Origin: Volutella citrinella
Lineage: Eukaryota; Ascomycota; Sordariomycetes; Hypocreales; Nectriaceae
Length of the DNA stretch: 64,000 nucleotides
Direction of reading: 5' to 3'
Assembly: GCA_034401135.1 (NCBI GenBank)
Contig: JAWZSP010000005.1
Location: 2,046,001-2,110,000, forward strand
The notes beneath the pieces are model-generated. The model had not been told where the DNA came from and searched no databases. It saw only the letters and a program-made list of their open reading frames with translations. A program made the translations under genes and the position numbers. Positions 12,590 to 22,289 of the stretch are shown piece after piece (position 1 is the first letter of the stretch; every line of letters begins with the position of its first letter).

Positions 12590-13671
12590 ACCCCGTTGCC
12601 TCCATCTCTATCCTCCATCATCCACTCCCACTCCCCAATTCTTCTATCCTCTTCCTCCCTCCTCCCATCCCCTCCTCCTCTCCTCCACGACAAACACCGA
12701 ATCCGCCGATTCCACGACAACACATAGTCACGAGCCTTCCTTGCGGTTCGTCGACGTCAGGATTCAGGTTTTTCTCGCGCGAGCCTTCTCTCCCGTCATC
12801 GCCTCGACGACTCGCTGTTGTTGCAGGCTGCTGTATATCTCGCGAGGGTTCTGCCATATCGAGGTGCACGTTCAGACGTCCCACGGTTCCCAGCAACTCT
12901 CCAAAAGTACAGCATCGGGCTCACTCTCTCCCTCATCGCCCGAGAGCCTTTCCTTCCTTCGCGTGAGTAGATTCACCACACCATCCGCCTCGTCCCTGTT
13001 CTGCAAACTCGCCGCCGGTCGCTGCATTTCTGCCTTTCATCAGTCGAACCATCCTGCCGTCCCATCCTTCACACCCGGAGGCAGCATAACACCACCGACT
13101 TCCACTCCACGATAGCCAAACGTCTTGCAGCAAACTACCCGGCCGTCTTGTTCGCGGGCGGGTTCGTCATTGCAAAGGCTGGCTGGATGAGACAAACGTT
13201 CGATTGTTTTTTTTTGGGACGCAGGACGACGTGCGGGTCATCTGGATCTGATGAACTAACCCGACCTTAGAATTCATAGACTCCCAACGGCTTTGGACCT
13301 TCCTCTCGGCCCACTTGACGCTGGCGAACGGATTTCCGCACCGTCAACGAACTGAGTGACGTCGCAGCCTTTGCCCTGGACCCGGCTTGTGCCGACCTGT
13401 TTTCTTTCATCTCCTTCGAGTCTTTCAATACCACATAACGATATCTTCACGCGACACCAGATTCAAGCCAGACTGTTAGATGGCTCGAGCCGACCATTAA
13501 CTTGCCCGACCTATTCCTCCCCCTCCACGCTCCACCTCGTCTCCTTTGCTCGGGCATCGCCTGCACTACAAGTGGTCAACGCCCACTTCCGTGTTCTCGC
13601 GCTCTCCCGACTATCCGCCTCCGACCAAGGTCTCTTTGATCTTCGTCGGACCCCCATTCTCAACCTTCATC
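12590..13671 (+). promoter_or_regulatory. Pyrimidine-rich promoter/5' leader of the cyclin gene
   Basis: The + strand is strongly C/T-rich with few purines (for example 12600-12690), as is common at promoters and long 5' UTRs of regulatory genes in filamentous ascomycetes. Several short upstream ATG ORFs are present, including in the last 300 nt, so translation may be restrained by uORFs. Some of the region may be a 5' UTR intron. The transcription start cannot be placed. Confidence 0.5.
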
Positions 13672-14676
13672 ATGCCCGGAGGCGTATGTGCCGTCCTCGA
13701 TTATGAGGTCGACATGATGGCCGAGTATGTGGCCGAAATGGCTACGCGAGTTGTGACACCTGAGGCTCCCGTGACCTCGCCCTTCCGCAAGTTCGTTTCT
13801 CAGATTCTCACCTCGACACGACTTCCAAGCACCACCATTCTGCTTGGGATGAACTATCTCGCCAAGAGAATCAACACAATGAAGGGACAAGGGCCATACA
13901 AGGCATCCGAGGGCCAAGTTTGGCGGTACCTCACAGTATCTCTCCTGCTGGGCAGCAAGTTTTTGGACGACAACACCTTCCAAAATCGCTCCTGGTCCGA
14001 GGTCAGCGGCATTGCCGTTTCGGAGCTCAACTCACTTGAGTTCGACTGGGTTGAGTCCATGGGCTGGCGTCTGTACGTCAACCTTGACCTTAGCAAGGAC
14101 TACCAAGCTTGGCTCGAGAACTGGCGCGAGTGGCAGGACATGAAGAAGAGACAGGCTGCTCAAGCCAACCGTGAAAGGCTGGCATCTCTCGTCCCGGCCA
14201 TCGACACGGAGCTTGCTCGGTATAGTGGTCACCACCGCCAGTCGCCCCACTCCCGTTACCTGCAGGAGCAGGTTGCTGAGTATGAGCGCTACCAGGCCAT
14301 GAAGGCCCAGCAACACAGCTTCCGTCCGCGTGAGGCTGGTTGGGGCCACAACGCCTGGAGTGCTCCACTCACCCCACCCGACTCGGGCTATGGAACTCCG
14401 GATTATGCTCTCTCCGCCACCTCCAGCAACGCTCGCTACAATGAGTGGTTCTCGCAGGCTGCTGCGCAGTACGCCAGTCGATACCCTCAACCGTCTCAGC
14501 ACAACTCTTACTATTCCTCTCGCCATCACACATACGGCTCCCACTACCCCTATCATCACCAGGGGGCATGGGAGGCCGGTATGCCCGAGTGCAGTTGCCC
14601 TGGCTGTGTTGATCCGATGAAGCAGCAAGGCTCGTACTTGATGTCTCACGGATATACTCAGCCGGTCATGGGCTAA
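13672..14676 (+). CDS. Pho85-type cyclin (Clg1/Pcl-like)
   Basis: A regulatory subunit for a cyclin-dependent kinase, probably the Pho85/Cdk5-type kinase, acting in nutrient and morphogenesis signalling. It is intronless and 334 aa long. ATG 13672 (MPGGVCAVLDYEVDMMAEYV) was chosen because the in-frame upstream extension is leader-like. The cyclin box spans about residues 37-148, with FRKFVSQILTSTRLPSTTILLGMNYL as the first helices, then YLTVSLLLGSKFLDDNTFQN and WSEVSGIAVSELNSLEFDW, which are diagnostic of Pcl-type cyclins. The C-terminal half is Gln/His/Tyr/Ser-rich and likely disordered. It ends in a Cys motif MPECSCPGCVDP (about 305-316) followed by MSHGYTQPVMG. The family (Pcl/Clg1) is firm. 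The exact orthologue (Clg1 or fission-yeast Mug80 class) is inferred. Confidence 0.85.
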   Translation: MPGGVCAVLDYEVDMMAEYVAEMATRVVTPEAPVTSPFRKFVSQILTSTRLPSTTILLGMNYLAKRINTMKGQGPYKASEGQVWRYLTVSLLLGSKFLDDNTFQNRSWSEVSGIAVSELNSLEFDWVESMGWRLYVNLDLSKDYQAWLENWREWQDMKKRQAAQANRERLASLVPAIDTELARYSGHHRQSPHSRYLQEQVAEYERYQAMKAQQHSFRPREAGWGHNAWSAPLTPPDSGYGTPDYALSATSSNARYNEWFSQAAAQYASRYPQPSQHNSYYSSRHHTYGSHYPYHHQGAWEAGMPECSCPGCVDPMKQQGSYLMSHGYTQPVMG

Positions 14677-16744
14677 TGACCATCTGGCACTCGCAAAACA
14701 TTCAATGAAGGAGTTTTTAATTAGTTCTCAGCTTGGGAGCACCTCGTCTTTCATACACAAAAGTCTGGGATTTCAACATTTACGGCAATGATTTTCTTAC
14801 GCACATCCCGAGAACGACAAAAATTCGCATCTTCAGATACCCCAGTCACGACAAAATTGTTCACACGATGACCCTTTTCGCGAATTTTCTCGGGGATTTT
14901 CCTTACGTCGCACCCAACAGAGGCTGTGGGTTTGAATGATGACAACGCTCAGAGCCGTTGTTCACAACCCGTCCGCATGCAGCGGAAGCCTCGATCTCAC
15001 GACGTCCTCGTTTCTCTCTCTCTCTCTCTTTTGGTTTATGCTCTATAATGGTCACCATCGGCGCTCTGGTTATTTCTTCTACATCATTCGGTTCGGATAC
15101 GATAGACGTGCGACTTTCAGCCTTCCATTTCCTTACTGGGCGACTCGACTCCTGTATCCCACTTGGGTGGTCCTCGTTTTCTATGGGCCCCTGTTTGAGA
15201 AACACGGTACCCAGCGGGGCGCCAGTCGCCTTGCACTGCTTAACTTGTGCAGCGACCCGGCTCGCAGTCCAACTGGTACGGTCACCATGGACTGCGTTGT
15301 GCGATCCGCTTAGGGTTTCTTTTGTTCGTGTGCAGTGGCTTCGGATTATGGCCTCATCGTATCCGTTGACGACGACCGAGGCAAGATTCTTTTCACCCAC
15401 CGGACTCTCACGTCGAGTTTTTATGGTCGATGCGGTCTGATTGATCGCCAGCGTCTTGACGCTCGACTTCTTCGACAGTGACGAAGGACCGTTTGGGCTA
15501 GTATATATATGGCATCACGTTGATGCTGGGCTGTTGGCAAGGCAAAGAATGGCTTGTGTCTTGGAACCTGGGCTACACGAAGGGAAATGCATTGTTTTCA
15601 GCGGGCAAAAGGGGATCAGGTCTGGATTTTTGGTTTACTTGTTTCATTTTCTTTCAAGCTTCTGCCTCCGGGGTTGGATGGATCTGGCACTTCTCATGCT
15701 CAAAAAGGAAGTTGGGACACGCGCTTTCTCGACATGCATTCACCGGAGGCTGTTTTTCTGAACGATTACTAGATGTTTCTCTTCTTCATGGGTTCGCATT
15801 AGTAGAGTGGGGTTGTTTTTTCTTCTCCTCTTGGGACGGCTGATTCTTTTTCACAATGGTTTAATTGGGGTTTATTTGCTGGGCTTGTCTTGAGGCTGCG
15901 TCGAGATTCTTTTACGAAACGGAACGATTTGCATTGGACTGGCAAATGCCTGGCTTAGGACGACTGGCAGTGGAGTGCACGACAACGGACACTTGAGAGA
16001 CGTTCACTGCTCTCTGTGAGGAGCTCGCTTCCATCACTGAGATGCCAGGCTTCACCCCAGTCGCGGTGTATTGCAAAATTTGGGTGGGCGGGCTTTCTTT
16101 CTGGCGACGCACACGAAAATCTGGTTGATGTTGCAGATCAACAGAGTTTCGGGGTAGGACGGTGAGAACGGGGCTGTACCAGGATTTCTTCAGTATTAGT
16201 TTCGGAGTCGGAGACACTCGTTTGGCGCTCGGCATGCTCCAGTCTGGCTCCCATCACTCTTGATACTCAGAACAAATTCAAAAAGAAAGCTCTTTTGGCA
16301 ATGCATAATGATTCTCTCCCTGCATCAACATGGCGTCTGTGAGCACACTTATTAGTCGGTAGGCGTTGGGCTGGCATGAGATGTCGAGACGGCTGAATAT
16401 CGGTACTGCGACGCGTCTGAACACGAACCCCTTGTGTGAGGCAGCAACAGGAAGCTACTACCTACTGCAGCTAGCTTACTACTGCTCCTACTACTACTAC
16501 TACTAGTATTCAACTGCGTCAACCGCAGACTTGTGTGTACATAAAACACCACCGATTACTTCGTAGCTGGACCCGAGGCAACCGCACTGCCTGTTCCCTC
16601 TTCCTCTTCATTTCATTGTCTTGTATTCGGATGATTTCTCCGCACCATCATTCTGTGGCTTAAGCCCTTCCCCGTACATGTTCTTCCATCCGAATCTAGC
16701 CTCTCATCGCAAAACAAGCGACCCAACGGCATTGGAGCGTGACC
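14677..16744. other. Intergenic: cyclin 3' region and Fyv6-like upstream region
   Basis: No supportable gene. The stretch includes AT-richer sequence after the cyclin stop, a (CT)n run near 15013-15030, and a (CTA)n microsatellite at about 16488-16505. Open frames of 100-165 codons on both strands lack recognisable features. Confidence 0.5.
16488..16505. repeat. (CTA)n microsatellite
   Basis: About six CTA units, about 240 bp upstream of the Fyv6-like start codon. Confidence 0.85.
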
Positions 16745-17529
16745 ATGTCAGGTCGCTTCGTCTCGGGAGGGACTATTGGCCCTAGTGGTGAAATTTCCCA
16801 AGGTTCCCGGGATGAGGAAGCTGGCAGAGATGGTGCCACCCCGCTCCACGAGGGCGCGCGGACGAAGGAGTGGGAAGCAGTGCAGCAACAGCTCGAGGCA
16901 GAGCGACGCCAGCGGGAGGAACAGCGCGTGAAGGCCGCCACCGGCGAGAACGAGAAGAGCCTGTACGATATCCTACAAGCGAACAAGGGTAATTGGCTCC
17001 CCTTCCGTTACGCAAAAGAATGGATGCACTGTTTCAGCGAGATGAAAGACTAACGTGGGACAACAAAGCTGCCAAGCAAGCCGCCTTTGAGGAGCAGACG
17101 AAGCTCCGCAACCAGTTTCGCGCACTGGACGACGACGAGATTGAGTTCCTCGACGGCGTCCGCGAGAAGAAGCGGCGCGAGGAGGAGGCCGTGCGGCGCG
17201 AAACCGAGGAGGGCCTCAAGGCGTTCCGAGAGCAGCAGAGGATAGGGCCTGCGGAAGGAGGGCCCTCGACTCAGGACCAGGTGGCCGGAGCCGACGCAGA
17301 GGTGGAGTCCTGGGGCGTGGGAAGGAAGAGGAAGCGTGCCAAGGAGAGAGAGGTGAAAGGACTGCGGCGAAGGACGAGCACCGAGGGCGGCGCGAGGCCT
17401 GACGATGGGCCTGCAAAGAAGAAAGACTCTGGGGATCATGCAGAGTCCAAAGCAGAGACCAAGCCACCCGAGAAGAAGTCGAGCCTGGGACTTGTGGGAT
17501 ACTCCTCTGGGAGCGACTCGGATGATTGA
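16745..17529 (+). CDS. fyv6: FAM192A/Fyv6-family protein (NIP30 domain)
   Basis: A nuclear protein of the FAM192A (PSME3-interacting NIP30)/Fyv6 family. Yeast Fyv6 is a spliceosome component that influences 3' splice-site choice. Exons are 16745-16988 and 17069-17529. The intron 16989-17068 has donor GTAATT, a CTAAC branch site at 17049-17053 and an AAAG acceptor, and gives about 234 aa. The N-terminal RFVSGGTIGPSGE is the family start. The joined segment SLYDILQANK|AAKQAAFEEQ followed by LRNQFRALDDDEIEFLDGV is the core NIP30 motif, so the splice falls inside the conserved domain and confirms itself. A charged coiled-coil stretch follows (REKKRREEEAVRRE), then a basic nuclear-localisation-like RKRKRAKERE and a Ser/Asp tail (GYSSGSDSDD), probably CK2-type sites. 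The exact function in this fungus is inferred from the family. Confidence 0.88.
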
Positions 17530-18077
17530 GATAGACACATGGACTAAGTGAAACTCGGCTGGCCCCTATATTTCCCGCGAGGATATTTGGCCACCAAGGT
17601 CACGTCTTCCAAAGCACACTGCGGGCGGCGGTTTCGGGGAAGCGGTGGACCTGTGACATTCTTACATGATGTCGTTGTCTTGATGCTCGACAAACAGTGA
17701 CTATGCTTCATCTTCTCCCTTGCTGTTTGATGCACCAGATCATTCGAAGAAAAGCAGAAGAGGGGAGGGTAAATTGATTTTTAGGAAGTTGGTGGCAGTG
17801 AGTTGGTCATTCAACTTGAATGTTGTCATCAACTTGGATGACAGCTGGTGGCAGCCGCCAGCTGTCCGTGACTCACTTCCGTCAGTTTTGCACCACCAGT
17901 TTCTTTGCTCTTCTTTTCATTTTGCTCCCGTCTTCTTTCAAACTTCCCCCAGCCATCTTCCCCCAACCATCTTCCCCCATCCAACTCGCACGAGCACTTT
18001 TGTCCCCTACCTACACTGCCAACGCATTTCAAGCATCGCAGACTCTTTTACGTCTTCTTTTCAAGCTCGAACCAACA
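17530..18077. other. Intergenic between the Fyv6-like gene and the orphan island
   Basis: No gene was found. The last 200 nt are pyrimidine-rich (CTTCCCCC repeats near 17945-17985), resembling a leader for the ORF that follows. Confidence 0.5.
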
Positions 18078-18654
18078 ATGGCACCAGAAGACTTGTCAAC
18101 CGACGGCCATATGCTACCTGAAACAGACGAAGCATTCAAAAGTGTCACCGATGGCATGCATGGCATTGCGAAGATACCGGCACCAGACGACTTGTCAACT
18201 GACGACCATATGCTGCCTGAAACAGACCAAGCCTTCAAAAGCGTCACCGATGGCATGCACGACATTGCGAAGACATCATACTCCGAAAAGATGATGACTG
18301 AGGCCAGTGGTCGCCACCCATTTCAAACTGTCTATCTTTGGAACACCATCCGAGGGTAAGCGCAAGACAGGAGGTAATGGAGCCACTACAGCGAAGTACG
18401 ACCCTGCAACGGATGGGGCTACAGCTCACTCGCTCTGCCCCAAGCTCCCTCAGCATGAAGAGACTGTTCCAGCCGAGAACGCCAAGCTCTACCTGGAGGT
18501 AGGGCTGATCATCGGGGATCACGTTGACAAGTACGATCCCAAAGGACATTCTCGAAACAAGCAAAGAGAACTCGACCGAGAGGAGAGAGGGACGCTCCGC
18601 CAGGACCCAGGAGCGATGAGGGTATCTATTCCCGTCACCGATTGCATCGCTTAA
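18078..18654 (+). pseudogene. Orphan ORF with a 33-residue tandem duplication, apparently frameshifted
   Basis: Not recognised. ATG 18078 follows a pyrimidine-rich leader. The first frame (18078-18359, 93 aa) is almost entirely two copies of a 33-aa unit (APEDLSTDGHMLPETDEAFK / APDDLSTDDHMLPETDQAFK), encoded by direct 99-bp repeats at 18081-18179 and 18180-18278. It ends at TAA (18357-18359). A second protein-like frame, open from about 18298 to 18654 (GKRKTGGNGATTAKYDPATD, then LYLEVGLIIGDHVDKYDPKG), overlaps the end of the first by about 55 nt with no usable intron, so a one-base shift or an unseen splice would be needed to join them. Alternatives are two unrelated small ORFs, or a GTAAGC donor at 18356 joining a later exon. 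Low confidence that it makes a protein. Confidence 0.3.
18081..18278 (+). repeat. Two tandem 99-bp direct repeats in the orphan ORF
   Basis: Units 18081-18179 and 18180-18278 differ at few positions. Their translations differ at only six of the 33 positions, several conservative. Since 99 is a multiple of three, the frame is preserved across both units, which suggests a recent in-frame duplication. Confidence 0.85.
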
Positions 18655-18712
18655 ACGGGCAAAATATTATGTCGGTTGCCGGTTTCAAGCTGGTCGACTC
18701 TTTCCCAGAACG

Positions 18713-19018
18713 ATGCCGGAGACAAACATATGTTTTTCTCCTGAATTCTGGGTCGGCATCGATGACAAACTACCGGTGAAGAGTCGCAGGACTGCGCTGA
18801 ACTATGCCTGCAAGCACAGGGCGGCAGTCAACAAAAAGGTCACGGAACGAATGACGGCTCCAATCACCAGTGATGATGCGAAGAAGCTTTTGGCCGCCAA
18901 TCCTCTGCCTGCGACAAAGCCGGAAAACTTTTCGTCTATGGTTGTACTGCTTTGGTATCTGTACCGCAGGACTGGCGATCGTGACTACCTCAGGACAATT
19001 AGGTGCAGATGGGTTTAG
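18713..19018 (+). pseudogene. Orphan coding-like fragment running into repeat copy A
   Basis: A 101-codon frame from ATG 18713 with protein-like composition (FSPEFWVGIDDKLPVKSRRT, then KPENFSSMVVLLWYLYRRTG) and no recognised domain. Its stop (TAG) lies inside repeat copy A, so the original C-terminus is probably lost or overwritten. It may be a downstream piece of the 18078-18654 locus, but no intron joining the two was found. Confidence 0.25.
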
Positions 19019-19150
19019 GTGCAGATTAGGCAAGAATAGTATCAGGTTAAGTTTGTTTATACTACCTGTATTATAAAATATAAAGGAACTTAAGCAGGAT
19101 TAGGAGAGCAAGTCACGATTTAACATTTGTGATGCTTGTGGCCTGTAGAC
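19000..19150 (+). repeat. Dispersed repeat, copy A
   Basis: About 140 bp align with copy B (23250-23392) from GGTGCAGATTAGGCAAG through TCACGATTTAACATTTG to GATGCTTGTGG, at roughly 75-80% identity by eye. A short internal duplication of TTAGGTGCAGAT occurs at its left end (18999-19025). It contains a TATA-like stretch (19071-19085). No coding capacity. Possible origins are a solo LTR or the end of a non-autonomous element. See also copy C at 29810-29915. Confidence 0.7.
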
Positions 19151-19520
19151 CTGGATGGCTTTGGTCGCGGCGAAAGTAAGGGATAATGTTGGTGGCCCCA
19201 AAGCCCACAGGAGTTTGCGCAGGAGCACCTTTTTTCTTTTCTTTTTTTTTTTTTCATAAAATTCAAGAAATAAGATGAAGAGCAGGTTTCAAGTTGGTTT
19301 TCAAAACTAGAGAGGATATTCCCAGAGCTGAGAAGAATTCCGCTTCCTAGCGGCAATGATTCAAGCTGGAGACGAGGAGAAGCGGCTCAAATCATCGAGA
19401 GTTTGTTCGGAGTAAATGCGATAACTAAAACATTTACTATCAGACCAAATAAGCAAGTCCACTACAGCCAGGCTCCTGAAACCATCTAGCCACTGCCTCA
19501 ACTCTCCCCCACGATCCAGT
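19151..19520. other. Intergenic, AT-richer, between copy A and a minus-strand orphan gene
   Basis: Contains a pyrimidine tract with a long T run at about 19229-19254 and otherwise nothing recognised. It would hold the 3' UTR of the minus-strand ORF that ends at 19521. Confidence 0.45.
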
Positions 19521-20372
19521 CTACTCCAAATCCCGCTCATTGACCATGAGTATCTTCCCAAGATACTTGTTTGTCTCCCGAAGGATGTCGACGACCTCAC
19601 GATTCTTTGAGGCGTACATCACTGCATGGAGGGCCCCGAGCTGCTCAAAGAGACTCCTGACAGTTGCCGTGTCGATGGCATTCCCCAGCTTGTTCATCAC
19701 CTCCTTGAGTGAAGCGTGTTTCAAAATTGCGCCATGCTGCTCGACAATTGTCTTTGTAGAGTCCTCCAAGTGTTTGTCCATGGTCTTGATCAGCTCCTGC
19801 ACTGCAGTGAGCACCAGGTGCATGTCAACAGCACTGGAACTGTCACCGTGGGCCAGTTTGGCTGCTATCCAAGACTTGAAATATGAAGAAGGGTTCATGT
19901 CTGTGTGCTCTCGGTGCATCTGTGCCAACTGAAGCGCGTCTTTGGTCTCGAGCTGAACCACTTCGATGGCGAAGTCGGCTGATGTGATCCTGATGTGGGC
20001 ATACCTCAAGAAATTTGCCAAGAGTACTTCTTTCCAGTTGGTCGCAGACTGAAGGCTCTGTCGAACCAGAATCGCCACTATCAAGTCGTAGACCCTGATG
20101 GATGAGCTGGATGATGTCGTGGTCCAGATCGCGCATGCCAGGAGTCGCGGCCCGAAAGAGTACATTATAAGACGATATCCCAATGGCAAGACAAAGAAGA
20201 AACGACATACCTTCAACTCAGTCGCCACTTTCTGAGCATCTTCCTGAGACAAATCTCCAATAAATTCCATGAAACTAAGGTCTCTATTCGTGTCGAGTTC
20301 GAGGAACTGGGAATCGAATCTTGTATACACTGATGAGGTTACCTCTGGCAATACCTGATACGCAAGTTGTTC
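19521..20372 (-). CDS. Orphan protein of unknown function, 5' end missing or undefined
   Basis: Not recognised. The frame reads on the minus strand from about 20372 to TAG at 19521-19523, with no ATG at its head. The first part (YQVLPEVTSSVYTRF, then FLELDTNRDLSFMEFIGDLS) is protein-like and preceded by a possible acceptor, so an upstream exon is lost or not visible. A GTATGT donor at 20210 after ATELK opens a probable intron. An acceptor ending at 20058 (or 20052) keeps the frame and would remove about 51 stop-free codons. The remaining approximately 180 residues look helical and soluble (LETKDALQLAQMHREHTDMN, KTMDKHLEDSTKTIVEQHGA, NREVVDILRETNKYLGKILM). No membrane segment is visible. A second open frame runs through the intron region, so the gene model is uncertain and it may be decayed. 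Confidence 0.4.
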   Translation of the reverse strand, partial: EQLAYQVLPEVTSSVYTRFDSQFLELDTNRDLSFMEFIGDLSQEDAQKVATELKVCRFFFVLPLGYRLIMYSFGPRLLACAIWTTTSSSSSIRVYDLIVAILVRQSLQSATNWKEVLLANFLRYAHIRITSADFAIEVVQLETKDALQLAQMHREHTDMNPSSYFKSWIAAKLAHGDSSSAVDMHLVLTAVQELIKTMDKHLEDSTKTIVEQHGAILKHASLKEVMNKLGNAIDTATVRSLFEQLGALHAVMYASKNREVVDILRETNKYLGKILMVNERDLE

Positions 20373-20918
20373 TCAAATCTGGGCTCTGATCTCAGGCGGT
20401 AGGTAAGGCAGTGTTTGCTGAAATAGAACGTGGCAAAGTTTGCGTCGCTTTGGACGTGGAGTTTATCCAAAGTTATTGATACATATTGAACAGCGCCTCG
20501 TACATATAACTGAAGTAGTCAAATCAAGAATTCGAGTCACCTACATCCATCGAAAGTTCCATTGTAGGGGGGGACCGAGAACCCATTACACCAACTTACG
20601 GTGTTTCATGTGTTTGGTAAAAGGACCTGGCTCGTTCCTCATCTTTGAAGGGGAGTAAGGCTTGTGGGATTAAAGTACAACACTGTACAAGCTACCTATT
20701 CTATCCGTTGGATGCAGCGTAATATCACCTTCCCATCCTGACCTAGTTTCTGATATACATTGACGACCCCCAACGCAGACCAAAACGCGCATCCTCTAAC
20801 CCCAAGGTCCTGTTGTAATAGTACACATAGATGACAAAAAGATGGACAGACGAGGAAAGATCCTCCTCACCTCGTTGAGAAACCCCAGCTACCCAGAGTT
20901 GCTTGGACCGCCATGTCC
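20373..20918. other. Intergenic between the orphan gene and TIM54
   Basis: Nothing supportable was found. The sequence is AT-richer than its surroundings, with scattered short frames only. It contains the TIM54 3' UTR at its right end. Confidence 0.45.
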
Positions 20919-22289
20919 CTACTCGTCGCCATCGACATTGCCCACATTGGGCCGCATGGGCTTCTGGGACCACGACGCAGCGCCCCAGCGCCAGAGGCTC
21001 CGCACACTGCCTTTGATCCAGCCTTCAACCTCCTCCTCTGGTACCACCACCTTTGCGGCACGCGCCTCGTCCTCAGGGCTCAGCTCGAAGCGGCGCATGC
21101 GCTCAGCAAGCCGAGAGTCCACAACGAGGGGCGAGATCCATATCTTCTCCTTCGGGGGAACGGGCGCAGCGGGCGTGGCGTCGTCGGCTGTGCCCGCCTC
21201 CGCCTCCTTATCGTCCTTCCAGACCGACTTGGGCCAGTCGTGCTGCTCATGCGCGAGGACAAGCTGCTGCTCGTACTGCCCGTCGGCCTCGCGCCACTCG
21301 CGGCTGGAGGCGGCGAGGCACACGGCCGCGACGTCGCGACCGATCTCGTCGGCCAGCTTGCGGCGGTTGAAGAAGCGACCAAGGCGGACGAAGGTGTGGC
21401 TGAACCCTAGGCGGTGGGGGAAGGAGATGGGATTCGAGGGCGAGAACTCGACGGGGATGTGGACGGGGAGGGTGGCTTGGGCGTAGTCCTCAGGCGAGTT
21501 GTAGGGTGGTGGCTGTGGCGGGCGCTCAGGCTTCTTCTCCTGCTCCTTCTCCTCGTCCTTCTTTTCGGCGGCCTGGGCGTTGTCGGCCGCAGCGACGTCC
21601 TCTACCGGCTTCGGCGGCGCCTCCGGCACAGGGGGAGCATCGAGCGGGCCGAGCCAGCCCTCGTGCAGCCCTCGGACATACTCCTTCCATGCGTGATGCC
21701 CAAAGATGATGTCGCCCTTGACGCCGTCATATTCGTGGATGCCCATCTTCTTCCGCAGATCATCGACAATGGAATCGTCTGTCTGCGCGACCTCCTCCCC
21801 TGGCCGCTCGTGCTCCCGGCGGCTTCTCCGGATCTTCTCGGCAACGGCTGCCCTCACGTCGCCCTGCTGGCGCCCCTGAACAAACTCCCAGTCCAGGCCC
21901 GAGGCGGAGAGGACGGGCTTGGCGTATTCGATGAAGTGGTCCTGCGCGACGCGAAGGCCGTCGCCGGGGGGCGCTTCGAGGTAGACGGTGAGCTTTCGGG
22001 GGAGCTGGCTGGCGCTGCCAATGGGCTCGCTCGAGATGTGGGACACGGCGCGCTTCCATTTGGCCGTTGCTCGCTTCTTTTCGCGCTTGTCGTAGATGAT
22101 GGCGGCGGAGATGCCGCCGGTGATGGCCCAGAAGATCATCCAGTTCCGGGACGGCAGCTTCTTGGGCAGATTGGGAATGCCCATCATGCGGAAGACGGGG
22201 TTCGGCGGCTTGGGGGGGGTCGGAGCCTTGTATGTCGCGCCGGCGCCGGCGGGCGCGGCGGGCGCGGTGGAGGCATTCGGCTCAGACAT
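20919..22289 (-). CDS. tim54: Mitochondrial import inner membrane translocase subunit TIM54
   Basis: A component of the TIM22 carrier translocase in the mitochondrial inner membrane, needed for insertion of multispanning carriers. Intronless, 456 aa, with ATG at 22289. Order: a Pro/Ala-rich N-terminus (PTPPKPPNPVFRMMGIPNLP, a strong family signature), a single membrane span at about residues 50-66 (NWMIFWAITGGISAAIIYDK), then a large soluble intermembrane-space domain. That domain carries KWKRAVSHISSEPI, LPRKLTVYLEAPPGDGLRVA and FIEYAKPVLSASGLDWEFVQ. A Lys/Glu/Pro-rich linker at about 225-270 is variable in the family. The C-terminal motifs IPVEFSPSNPISFPHRLGF and RFFNRRKLADEIGRDVAAVC are typical. 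The length fits filamentous-fungal TIM54. Confidence 0.95.
   Translation of the reverse strand: MSEPNASTAPAAPAGAGATYKAPTPPKPPNPVFRMMGIPNLPKKLPSRNWMIFWAITGGISAAIIYDKREKKRATAKWKRAVSHISSEPIGSASQLPRKLTVYLEAPPGDGLRVAQDHFIEYAKPVLSASGLDWEFVQGRQQGDVRAAVAEKIRRSRREHERPGEEVAQTDDSIVDDLRKKMGIHEYDGVKGDIIFGHHAWKEYVRGLHEGWLGPLDAPPVPEAPPKPVEDVAAADNAQAAEKKDEEKEQEKKPERPPQPPPYNSPEDYAQATLPVHIPVEFSPSNPISFPHRLGFSHTFVRLGRFFNRRKLADEIGRDVAAVCLAASSREWREADGQYEQQLVLAHEQHDWPKSVWKDDKEAEAGTADDATPAAPVPPKEKIWISPLVVDSRLAERMRRFELSPEDEARAAKVVVPEEEVEGWIKGSVRSLWRWGAASWSQKPMRPNVGNVDGDE

Larger units (their letters stand above)
3369..12590. other. Gene desert 1 (about 9.2 kb)
   Basis: No ORF here has a recognisable domain, a consistent intron structure or convincing protein-like composition. 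Open frames of up to about 220 codons occur on both strands and look like chance ORFs in GC-rich DNA. Visible items: a (GAAT)n run at 4062-4081, A-rich tracts around 10936-11025, a nested GTAC palindrome at 11088-11127, a GTAC-rich cluster at about 12105-12515, and a CCCAT/CCAT run at 12001-12032. Small or non-coding RNA genes cannot be excluded. Confidence 0.55.

Noticed and set aside
14903..15400. 165-codon minus-strand frame downstream of the cyclin gene
   Set aside because: Overlaps open + strand frames and has no recognised motif; more likely the 3' region of the cyclin transcript.
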